A stretch of 8,512 nt of DNA from Deltaproteobacteria bacterium RBG_13_52_11 (GTDB lineage Bacteria; Desulfobacterota; B13-G15; RBG-16-54-18), in assembly GCA_001797745.1 (NCBI GenBank), contig MGQF01000041.1:148-8659 (forward strand), written 5' to 3'. This document shows, in pieces, positions 1 to 5,759 of the stretch; within the stretch, counting starts at the first letter, position 1; each line of letters opens with the position of its first letter. The position numbers were made by a program, and so were the translations under genes. Under the pieces are notes generated by a model. The model saw only the letters and a list, made by a program, of their open reading frames with translations. It was not told where the DNA came from and ran no database searches.

Positions 1-311
1 GTCGTGCCCTCGTCAATGCGGCGCATACCTTCCAGGAGGAGACCTTGCCAATTGCTGGTTATGGTGCGTTTGGGAGGTGTCACGTCCTGTTCAATTTCAA
101 AGGTGCCATCCTCCCAAGTCAAAAGCTCATAGACCGCTTCCTCGCCTTCGTTAGAATCGAGGGTCGCATGTACGACCTGACCATTTTCGAAGAAGAGGCT
201 GGCTTGCCTGCCCTGGGATTGAATAACTAAGCAAGCCCGGTCTTTACCCTTACAAGCAACTTGGACAATGTCGCTCAGTCTCATATCCCTCAGATTGCCC
301 TTGAGAGCCAT
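1..311 (-). CDS. PATAN (DUF4388) domain protein, 5' part only
   Basis: The frame begins at the ATG at 311 and runs off the left edge of the window, so 103 codons are visible. GAGGA lies about 7 nt upstream. The visible part is one PATAN domain: MALKGNLRDMRLSDIVQV, then LFFENGQVVHATLDSNEGEE and LLTWEDGTFEIEQDV. By hand count, about 49 of its first 84 residues are identical to the PATAN-Roadblock protein starting at 1784. At DNA level a 50-bp stretch (81-130) matches 1554-1603 at 44 positions. A tandem duplication is likely. The end of the visible part (ITSNWQGLLLEGMRRIDEG) diverges from the paralogue's linker, so a different C-terminal half is possible. The gap from the GTPase stop is 83 nt and holds an inverted repeat, so co-transcription is likely but not certain. 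Function is inferred only from the cluster. Confidence 0.85.
   Translation of the reverse strand, partial: MALKGNLRDMRLSDIVQVACKGKDRACLVIQSQGRQASLFFENGQVVHATLDSNEGEEAVYELLTWEDGTFEIEQDVTPPKRTITSNWQGLLLEGMRRIDEGT
81..130. repeat. Copy A of a 50-bp similar segment in two PATAN genes
   Basis: It matches 1554-1603 at 44 of 50 positions by eye, in the same orientation. It encodes the ELLTWEDG...FEIEQDV segment in both genes. The DNA-level match suggests gene duplication rather than distant homology alone. Confidence 0.6.
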
Positions 312-339
312 GCTATTTTCCTCATCGGTCCTTCGGCAG

Positions 340-378
340 AGTCATCTCTTCGCTATATACGAACATGTTGAGATGACT
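340..378. repeat. Inverted repeat in the leader of the partial PATAN gene
   Basis: AGTCATCTC (340-348) and GAGATGACT (370-378) are perfect 9-bp reverse complements. Inside, TTCG (349-352) can pair with CGAA (360-363), extending the stem with a one-sided bulge. It sits between the GTPase stop and the next ATG. No T-tract follows on the minus strand, so it is not a standard terminator. It could be an operator, an RNA processing site or a leader structure. Confidence 0.5.
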
Positions 379-394
379 GCCTGTCAGTATTGTT

Positions 395-970
395 TCAGAC
401 CTTTGACAAAACAAGGTTGATGATCTGTTTCAAGGTGGTGATAACCCCTATTCCCTGTATGGCCACCGCCTCGCAGTAAGGGGTACCATTGGATTGAGCA
501 AGATGCTGATGCAGCATTACTACTGAGCTAGTGCATGGTAAATCACGCTTGTTGAATTGCAAGACAAGTGGGATGGCTGTTGCATGATAGCCGAGGGTGT
601 ATAGGTGTTCTTTCATCTCTTGCATGGCCTGTATGTTCTCATCGAGTTGGTCGTGCTGCGAGTCGGCCACAAAGACAATGCCGTCCACTTCCTCCAAAAC
701 GAGATGGCGGGTGGAAACGTACATGCTCTGTCCAGGCACAGTATAGAGATTGAGGCGGGGCTTCAGGCCCTTGCATTCCCCTATCTCAAGAGGGAGAAAA
801 TCGAAAAAAAGAGTGCGATCCTCATGGGTTTTGAGGGATACCAATTTGCTCTGGTTTCTCACAGGCACCCTGGCGTGGATTTGTTCCAGGTTAGTCGTCT
901 TACCGCTGCAAGGCGGGCCGTAATAAACGACCTTGATATCGATTTCCCGTAGCCGCCAATTGATGTACAT
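395..970 (-). CDS. MglA-type small Ras-like GTPase
   Basis: A 192-residue GTPase of the MglA family. These act as nucleotide-dependent switches in polarity, motility or other spatial control in Myxococcus and relatives. MYINWRLREIDIKVVYYG matches the usual MglA N-terminus. The P-loop is GPPCSGKTT (18-26). The switch region THEDRTLFFDFLPLEIGE is MglA-like, PM3 is TVPGQ (77-81), VFVADSQ follows, and the base-specificity motif is NKRDLP (140-145). The G5 region is divergent (EAVAIQGIG in place of EASA). Nucleotide-binding motifs are otherwise intact. The frame is open up to 1027, but the ATG at 970 is chosen because it gives the conserved start and near-standard length. It lies one nt after the stop of the PATAN-Roadblock gene, its likely regulator. 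No motility genes are visible, so a role in gliding is not implied. Confidence 0.92.
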   Translation of the reverse strand: MYINWRLREIDIKVVYYGPPCSGKTTNLEQIHARVPVRNQSKLVSLKTHEDRTLFFDFLPLEIGECKGLKPRLNLYTVPGQSMYVSTRHLVLEEVDGIVFVADSQHDQLDENIQAMQEMKEHLYTLGYHATAIPLVLQFNKRDLPCTSSVVMLHQHLAQSNGTPYCEAVAIQGIGVITTLKQIINLVLSKV

Positions 971-971
971 C

Positions 972-1784
972 TCAATCACCAAACATATCGTTGAGGGCGT
1001 CTCCAACCCCTTGACAGAGGTCTTCAATCAACTGAACACCCGTCGTCTCTTCAGCTATATCTTCTTTCAATACCTCTTGTATCTGACCGGCTGCCTTTAA
1101 CGTGTAGACGCGCACTAAGCCCAGCGGCACTTTACTGTCACTGTTAAAGCAGAGAGACAGAATCGATCTTTTACCCACCGGCACCGAGAAAATGCTAAAG
1201 TCTTCACCTTCTTGCAAGCTCTGCCTGAACTGGCGAGTTTCCCCTTCATTGTGAAGTGCCTCAGCAATTTCAGCTGTGGCTGAAAAGCTACCAGATATCA
1301 GGGCCGCTATGGAGATGGCCTTATCTCTATCAATCCTGCCTTGCCAATGGACAAGACGGCCTCCCCGATCGGCTATCAAGACACAGCGCCCTCTTACCGC
1401 ACCGAGCAGATGGCACAGCAGAGAGCCGATTTTCTCAAAAACCTCGCTGGAGAGGGTGATGATTGGCTGCCTCACTCTATTTTCGCCGTTACTGTCGGCC
1501 TGTTTAGCCACGCCCACGTCAATGTTGATTGCTACGGTTTGCTTGGAAGGGGCTACGTCCTGTTCAATCTCAAAGTCACCATCCTCCCATGTCAAAAGCT
1601 CATCGATCAGCTCCTCACCTTCTTGAGAGTCGAGTGCTATGTGCACGATCTGGCCATCCTTGAAGAAGAGGGCAGCTTTTCTCCCTCGGTGCGAGATGCG
1701 CAGACAGCTCTGTTTTTTTTCATAGCAACATAGTCTTATAATGCTGCTCAGACTTATATCCTCCAGACTTCCTTTGATCGCCAT
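972..1784 (-). CDS. PATAN(DUF4388)-Roadblock/LC7 protein
   Basis: A 270-residue protein that starts directly with a PATAN/DUF4388 domain (about 1-85): MAIKGSLEDISLSSIIRL, then LFFKDGQIVHIALDS and EGEELIDELLTWEDGDFEIEQ. After a polar linker (about 86-105), a Roadblock/LC7-like domain runs to about 225 (FEKIGSLLCHLLGAVRGRCVLIADRGG, then DKAISIAALISGSFSATAEIA). A helical tail ends in DALNDMFGD. There is no receiver, signal peptide or membrane segment. The ATG has AGGGA upstream. The stop is one nt before the GTPase start (TGA-G-ATG), so the two are almost certainly co-translated. Such pairing recalls MglB-MglA, where a Roadblock protein acts on the GTPase. Whether this one acts as GAP, exchange factor or effector cannot be told. 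The PATAN domain closely resembles the one beginning at 311. Confidence 0.87.
   Translation of the reverse strand: MAIKGSLEDISLSSIIRLCCYEKKQSCLRISHRGRKAALFFKDGQIVHIALDSQEGEELIDELLTWEDGDFEIEQDVAPSKQTVAINIDVGVAKQADSNGENRVRQPIITLSSEVFEKIGSLLCHLLGAVRGRCVLIADRGGRLVHWQGRIDRDKAISIAALISGSFSATAEIAEALHNEGETRQFRQSLQEGEDFSIFSVPVGKRSILSLCFNSDSKVPLGLVRVYTLKAAGQIQEVLKEDIAEETTGVQLIEDLCQGVGDALNDMFGD
1554..1603. repeat. Copy B of a 50-bp similar segment in two PATAN genes
   Basis: Partner of 81-130. It encodes the same part of the PATAN domain in the PATAN-Roadblock gene, with six differences over 50 bp. Confidence 0.6.
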
Positions 1785-1814
1785 TGCACTTATTCCCTTA
1801 CAGTACCTGCTGCA

Positions 1815-2127
1815 CTATGCACGCAGCTCTTCTTGTGAAAAAGGCTCATCACAAAATCTAAGATCCCGACAGTATTCTCTCTGGTACCGTAGCCGGTAAT
1901 CACGACTGTCCAGAATACCACCTGTCTGACCGAACAAAATACCTTCATTCCATCCATATCGGGTACCGTGACATCGGTGATACCCAGATGGACCCATTGC
2001 CTTTCGCATATATCGCTGGCCTCCAGATCGACCTTGTCAATATTCTCATAAAATCTCTTCTCTCTTCAGCTTCATCATCGGCGACCAAGATCTTCTTGCC
2101 TAACCACCTGAATGGCCTCTTTCTCAA
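1815..2127 (-). pseudogene. Degraded CheY-like receiver-domain gene
   Basis: Receiver-domain sequence is spread over three minus-strand frames. The first carries KKILVADDEAEERRDFMRILT, the start of a receiver with its acidic pair. One frame over runs KVDLEASD, then LGITDVTVPDMDGMKVF (the Asp region) and TVVITGYGTREN (the Thr region). A third frame holds the end, CDEPFSQEELRA, where a Glu replaces the usual Lys of the KPF motif. At least two frameshifts are needed, and the KKILV-to-ELRA span is about 95 codons against a usual 110 or more, so bases have also been lost. The longest intact piece, 60 codons from a TTG, covers only the first third of the fold. It sits between the hub gene and a PATAN-Roadblock gene and may once have supplied a stand-alone receiver or the receiver part of that protein. 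Assembly errors are a less likely explanation. Confidence 0.8.
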
Positions 2128-2198
2128 CTTTCAGCTCTTTTTCCCCTTGTGCTGATAGGCATGAAATAAAAGTAAAGAATATCACTATACGTGCATCC

Positions 2199-3305
2199 TT
2201 AACTGAACTCTTCGGTCACTTTTTTGCTCAACTGCTCCATTTGTAGGCGGCTTATTCCTAAGTTTCCCTGCCCCCTGGTCACAGTAAGAGATAGAAATAT
2301 GTCATCGGTAAGTTTTTGCCAAATCACATAATGGGTATCGGTAGTGATCAAAACCTCTTTGTAATTCCCCTTCTTGGTAGTATTCAAAGTCTCCACAATG
2401 GCCGTTACAGCTTTTGCGCAATAGGCTACAGGTACCGTAAGGTCTTCACCGGGCAAGTTGGATATCCCTGCAATATAGATTCCATCCGTTTTTATAAAGG
2501 CTGCTTCCACGAACCCATCCACACTCGTCTGCCAGTCTGATAATTCTTTAGCTATGTCTATTTGAACCGTTTCCTCCTGTGTTGGGATAATCTCTAACTC
2601 TTCTTTCTTACCCGAAACAGCTGCTTCGTCCCTCCTTCTTGCCTCCTCAAGGAGGAGAAAAGAGAGGGCGACGGGTAGCTGCTCCTCTGGATTCCTTCCC
2701 TCCTCCAAAGGGAGGACTTCAAAAGTGCCACCTTCCCAACGCATAATCTCATAAAAGGCTTCCTCACCCTCTTGTGCTGCGGTCCTGATCCATAATATGT
2801 CATCTCCATCGAGGCCGATTTCACCCCCTTCACCCAGGGCATTGAATACCTGTACTCTCGCTGCCTTGTTGGCAAAGGAAAGAAATTGAAGTACATCAGC
2901 GAGTTCCATATCCTTTAAGGCCACGGAGAATCCCTTACGCTCTAAAACCTGCCTCACCAACTGCATGAGTTGCTCGAGGTCGAGGGGTTTTTCTAAGTAC
3001 ATCACTGCCCCTCTTTGCTTGGCCAGTGCTCTTACCGAAGGAGAACCATAGGCCGTGATCATGATCACCTTCACCTGAGGAAGATGTTCTCGAAGCCACA
3101 TCAAGAGATCAAACCCATCTTTGCCCGGCATCCTGATATCGGAGATGACCAAAGAAATACCCTTTTCTTTCTCCAGAATAGAGATGGCCTCTTCATAGCT
3201 GGTAGCGCCAAAACAATCAGCATACGAACTGAGATAGTCCTGTATGCTGAAAACCATAGATTCTTCGTCATCTAACATGAGAATTTTGGGCTTTTTTCTC
3301 AGCAT
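2199..3305 (-). CDS. REC-PATAN(DUF4388)-Roadblock/LC7 hub protein
   Basis: A 368-residue multidomain signalling protein without a DNA-binding domain or membrane segment. The receiver domain (about 5-120) has acidic residues D12/D13, phosphoacceptor Asp56 (VISDIRMPG), Thr84 and Lys106, so it should be phosphorylatable. A PATAN/DUF4388 domain follows (about 128-215; LKDMELADVLQFLSF, then EGEEAFYEIMRWEGGTFEV). After an acidic, charged linker, a Roadblock/LC7-like domain (about 258-365) starts near LSDWQTSVDGFVEAAFI. Roadblock proteins are known regulators of MglA/Ras-like GTPases, and one is encoded downstream. The ATG has GAGGG 4 nt upstream and follows a sigma-54 promoter, so expression is probably switched by the neighbouring kinase/activator pair. 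Its phosphodonor could be that kinase or an unlinked one. The function is inferred from domains. Confidence 0.88.
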   Translation of the reverse strand: MLRKKPKILMLDDEESMVFSIQDYLSSYADCFGATSYEEAISILEKEKGISLVISDIRMPGKDGFDLLMWLREHLPQVKVIMITAYGSPSVRALAKQRGAVMYLEKPLDLEQLMQLVRQVLERKGFSVALKDMELADVLQFLSFANKAARVQVFNALGEGGEIGLDGDDILWIRTAAQEGEEAFYEIMRWEGGTFEVLPLEEGRNPEEQLPVALSFLLLEEARRRDEAAVSGKKEELEIIPTQEETVQIDIAKELSDWQTSVDGFVEAAFIKTDGIYIAGISNLPGEDLTVPVAYCAKAVTAIVETLNTTKKGNYKEVLITTDTHYVIWQKLTDDIFLSLTVTRGQGNLGISRLQMEQLSKKVTEEFS

Positions 3306-3334
3306 TTTTCCCTCTTTTTTCGTTTTTTAAGAAT

Positions 3335-3352
3335 AAGCAAGGAATATGCCAA
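3335..3352 (-). promoter_or_regulatory. Sigma-54 (-24/-12) promoter
   Basis: The minus strand reads TTGGCATATTCCTTGCTT. The invariant GG (-24) and GC (-12) are separated by exactly 10 nt, and flanking bases match the TTGGCA...TTGCTT consensus well. Transcription should start near 3325, giving a leader of about 20 nt before the ATG at 3305 that includes the GAGGG ribosome site. It lies directly after a gene for a sigma-54 activator, which strengthens the call. Confidence 0.75.
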
Positions 3353-3423
3353 TACATAAATTTTGGCAACTAGCTAATATCACTCAGTTTTTATTATAGG
3401 GAAACAGGAGAACAAAGGGCCAA

Positions 3424-3440
3424 GTGGCGGATATCGCCAC
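3424..3440. promoter_or_regulatory. Putative enhancer (upstream activator) dyad for the sigma-54 promoter
   Basis: GTGGCGGATATCGCCAC is a dyad of two 6-bp arms separated by 5 bp, 17 bp in all. This is the size and layout typical of sites bound by Fis-type helix-turn-helix dimers of NtrC-family activators. Its centre is about 107 bp upstream of the start site predicted from the sigma-54 promoter at 3335-3352, within the usual enhancer range. The binding protein is inferred to be the activator encoded immediately upstream. Confidence 0.45.
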
Positions 3441-3480
3441 CTCATGGGAAAAATAAGTTTTCCGGATCTTGCATGAGGTG
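3438..3480. repeat. 9-bp inverted repeat with a nested stem
   Basis: CACCTCATG (3438-3446) and CATGAGGTG (3472-3480) are perfect reverse complements. Inside them GGAAAA and TTTTCC can form a second 6-bp stem around a 5-nt loop. The structure begins about 21 nt after the activator stop. No T-tract follows on either strand, so it does not qualify as an intrinsic terminator. It shares three bases (3438-3440) with the adjacent 17-bp dyad, so the two stems cannot form at once in RNA. It could be a 3'-end mRNA structure, or two further protein-binding half-sites. Confidence 0.6.
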
Positions 3481-3501
3481 TAGGTCTGACTGATATCTTG
3501 G

Positions 3502-4809
3502 TTATGGTTTATAGGGGATTCCCAGATCTCTGAGCTTGTCACGCAACGTGGTGCGGGGGATCTGAAGAGCCTTTGCAGCGCGGGAGATGTTCCCTTGGAA
3601 GCGTTTTAAGGCTGTGCTTATGTGTTCCTTTTCAATCTCCTGCAAGGAGAGAATTTCTTTTGGTCGATGCATAAGTTCCAGAGGGAGGTGTTTCCTCTCA
3701 ATGACCCGTCCATCGCACATAATCACCCCTCTCTCTATCATGTTCTTAAGCTCTCGCGCATTTCCCGGCCATGGATAGTGGAGGAAGGCATCTTGTGCCT
3801 CTTGCGAAAACCCCTCAATATTCCTCCTCATTCTTTGGGAAAACTCATGGAGAAAATGGTCGGCTAAAACAAATATATCTTCCTTCCGCTCTCTCAAAGG
3901 CGGGATGGGAATGAGAAAGGCAGAAAGGCGAAAATAGAGGTCTTGCCGTAATCTGCCCCCTGTCAACATAACTTCGGGCTCGCTATTGGTCGCTGCTATG
4001 ATCCGCACATCAACCTTGACATTCTTGCCCTCACCAAGGGCTCGAACTTCCCCCCTTTCCAAAACACGGAGTAATTTCGGCTGAAGCTCTATCGGGAGGT
4101 CGCCTACCTCATCAAAGAATAAGGTGCCTCCATCGGCCCATTGGGCGAGCCCCTTTTTACTCTTTATAGCCCCCGTGAATGATCCAGCTTTAAAACCGAA
4201 TAGTTCACCTTCAAACAGATCCCGGGGAATAGCGCTACAGTTTATATCCACAAAGTTACCTTTGCGGCCCGAGGCCTTGTGGATCAATCTCGCCACCACC
4301 TCTTTCCCCACCCCCGTCTCACCCACGATGAACACGGGGGTCGGGTGTGGTGACACCTTATCTATCAAACTCCGAATTTCCTCTAAGGGCCTTGATTGGC
4401 CAATGAGAATAAATTCCTCTTTAGCCTCCAAATAAGAAATTTTATCCTGAAGGGAAACCATGTCACCTACCCGTCTCAACGTGAGAACGAGCTCTTCGAG
4501 GTCCACAGGTTTAGTGATATAATCATAGGCCCCTGTTTTCATGGCCTCTACAGCCGTGTTGGCGTCATCCCGCCCGGTCAAAACGATGATGGGCGAGAGA
4601 GCTGCTATCTCTCTCAGCTTCGGTATCAGTTGGATCCCATCGACATCGGGAAGCCCCAAATCTAAAAGTATACACCCATATCCCTTTGGTACTTCATCTA
4701 ACCCCTTCCATCCTTCTCTGACCACGGTCAGGTTATACCCTCTATCTGCCAGATATTCAGCAATGGAAAAGGCAAAGGATTCATCATCTTCTATCAACAG
4801 TACATCCAT
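3502..4809 (-). CDS. NtrC-family sigma-54-dependent response regulator
   Basis: An enhancer-binding activator that uses ATP hydrolysis to open sigma-54 RNA polymerase promoters. It has 435 residues in three parts. The receiver (1-120) has acidic pocket D8/D9, phosphoacceptor Asp50 (LLDLGLPD), Thr77 and Lys99. The AAA+ domain has Walker A GETGVGKE (162-169), the sigma-54 contact loop GSFTGA (208-213; the commonest form is GAFTGA) and Walker B GTLFFDE (227-233). A C-terminal Fis-type helix-turn-helix follows (ISRAAKALQIPRTTLRDKL). The frame opens at an ATG at 4824, inside the kinase gene. The ATG at 4809 is preferred because it gives MDVLLIEDDE, a normal receiver start, with GAGGTG 7 nt upstream. 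Encoded immediately after its likely kinase. A sigma-54 promoter and dyad lie directly downstream of its stop, making the next gene its probable target. Confidence 0.96.
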   Translation of the reverse strand: MDVLLIEDDESFAFSIAEYLADRGYNLTVVREGWKGLDEVPKGYGCILLDLGLPDVDGIQLIPKLREIAALSPIIVLTGRDDANTAVEAMKTGAYDYITKPVDLEELVLTLRRVGDMVSLQDKISYLEAKEEFILIGQSRPLEEIRSLIDKVSPHPTPVFIVGETGVGKEVVARLIHKASGRKGNFVDINCSAIPRDLFEGELFGFKAGSFTGAIKSKKGLAQWADGGTLFFDEVGDLPIELQPKLLRVLERGEVRALGEGKNVKVDVRIIAATNSEPEVMLTGGRLRQDLYFRLSAFLIPIPPLRERKEDIFVLADHFLHEFSQRMRRNIEGFSQEAQDAFLHYPWPGNARELKNMIERGVIMCDGRVIERKHLPLELMHRPKEILSLQEIEKEHISTALKRFQGNISRAAKALQIPRTTLRDKLRDLGIPYKP

Positions 4810-4813
4810 ACCC

Positions 4814-5677
4814 CTACACCTCATCCATCCTCAATAAAGGAAGGGATATCTTGACTTTTGTGCCATATTCACCTGGTCCTTTAGCGAATTCTACAGAGCC
4901 GCTACACCCCTTCGTGAGAGTCTCTACTACAAACAACCCCAATCCCATTCCATAAGGCTTTGTGGTAATAAAAGGTTTCTTGCCGAGGGAGGTCAAAACT
5001 TCTTCAGGGATGCCTTTACCGTTATCTATAACCTCAATCTCTACTGTTGTATGATTATGTAAAGCCAAACCAACTTTTATCTCTCCCCCCCTTTTTTCGA
5101 TCAAGGCCTCCTGAGCGTTTTTAATAAGATTGGAAAGTATCTGATGAAAACTATCGGGATTTCCCCTAAAAATTATGTCCCTTTTCTTTATCACCAACCG
5201 TATGTTAATCCCTTTTTGGCGTAGTTCTTCACGATAAAGGTCCACAACTTCCTGGGCCACTTCTGAGAGGTTAAAGTTAACCATATACCGTATGACAGGT
5301 CTGGAGATATATTTAACCGAAGCAAGCAGAGAATTGAGGCGGTCAATCTCATGGATGATTCTTCCTGTATAAGGCTTGATTTTATCCTGATGCTCGGCGT
5401 TAGATTTAAATTTTGCTTCCAGGGATTGGGCCAAGGCTCTGATAGCCCCTAAGGGGTTTTTAAACTCATGGATAAAGATGGAAAAAAATTTAATGAGCTC
5501 CTCTTCCGGAGGATAGACCTTGACGAGATACGCAGTCGCCCCTCCCGTGTCCCGCAAGGGTATCTTCTCAAATCGATAGTGTCCGGGTGATTTGGATTCA
5601 AAGGCATCCTTTACTACATCGTCGGCATAGAGTAGTTCTCCCCCCTCATCAATAACCAATATATAAGGTCCGCTCAT
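4814..5677 (-). CDS. Soluble sensor histidine kinase (NtrB-like)
   Basis: Autophosphorylates on histidine and passes phosphate to a response regulator, almost certainly the activator encoded next. It has 287 residues and no transmembrane segment, so it should be cytoplasmic. Residues 1-55 look like a shortened PAS-type sensor (YILVIDEGGELLYADD, then TAYLVKVY), with no recognisable ligand pocket. The H-box IHEFKNPLGAI carries His70. The N-box LSNLIKNAQEAL carries Asn187. The G1 box is DNGKGIP (Asp218) and the G2 box GMGLGL (243-248), so the catalytic ATPase domain is complete. The HEFKNPL phosphoacceptor and small sensor are typical of kinases paired with sigma-54 activators. The start ATG has AGGTGG upstream. 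The stop is about 4 nt before the next gene's preferred start. The stimulus is unknown; proximity to lipid A genes only hints at the envelope. Confidence 0.93.
   Translation of the reverse strand: MSGPYILVIDEGGELLYADDVVKDAFESKSPGHYRFEKIPLRDTGGATAYLVKVYPPEEELIKFFSIFIHEFKNPLGAIRALAQSLEAKFKSNAEHQDKIKPYTGRIIHEIDRLNSLLASVKYISRPVIRYMVNFNLSEVAQEVVDLYREELRQKGINIRLVIKKRDIIFRGNPDSFHQILSNLIKNAQEALIEKRGGEIKVGLALHNHTTVEIEVIDNGKGIPEEVLTSLGKKPFITTKPYGMGLGLFVVETLTKGCSGSVEFAKGPGEYGTKVKISLPLLRMDEV
4817..4822 (-). promoter_or_regulatory. Ribosome binding site deciding the activator start
   Basis: GAGGTG lies 7 nt before the ATG at 4809. It overlaps the last codons of the kinase gene, so the two genes are probably translationally coupled. 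The earlier ATG at 4824 would overlap this site and add five residues (MRCRG) not typical of a receiver domain. Confidence 0.5.
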
Positions 5678-5698
5678 CTCTCAAACCACCTACCTTAC

Positions 5699-5727
5699 AG
5701 TGTACGATATTAGCCTGAATTCTTCAA
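5699..5727 (-). promoter_or_regulatory. Possible sigma-70-type promoter for the kinase/activator pair
   Basis: In the 82-nt gap after lpxK, TTGAAG (5727-5722) and TACACT (5704-5699) are separated by exactly 17 nt. Each matches four of six consensus positions. A transcript would begin about a dozen nt before the kinase ATG, next to its AGGTGG ribosome site. No terminator hairpin is seen between lpxK and this point, so read-through from the envelope operon is equally possible. Confidence 0.3.
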
Positions 5728-5759
5728 CCAAGTTGTCTCAGATAGAGAGAATGGGAATT

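Noticed and set aside
45..1733. Plus-strand open frames at 45-230, 568-753, 605-952, 1256-1459, 1276-1626 and 1341-1733
   Set aside because: Each lies antisense to a minus-strand gene with clear family motifs (PATAN, Roadblock, MglA GTPase). None shows a recognisable domain.
1841..1862. TTGTGA...TCACAA, resembling a CRP site
   Set aside because: The arms are 10 nt apart rather than the 6 of a CRP site, and the sequence lies within receiver-domain remnant coding DNA.
2594..2896. Minus-strand 100-residue frame inside the hub gene
   Set aside because: Out of frame within the PATAN-to-linker part of the REC-PATAN-Roadblock gene, with no family motif and no ribosome site. A shadow.
3393..3398. 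Perfect TATAAT on the minus strand upstream of the hub gene
   Set aside because: No acceptable -35 box at 16-18 nt; the nearest is TTGGCC at 19 nt. It may give basal transcription but is too weak to call beside the sigma-54 promoter.
3424..3480. Intrinsic terminator for the kinase/activator operon
   Set aside because: Stems are present, but no T-tract follows on either strand.
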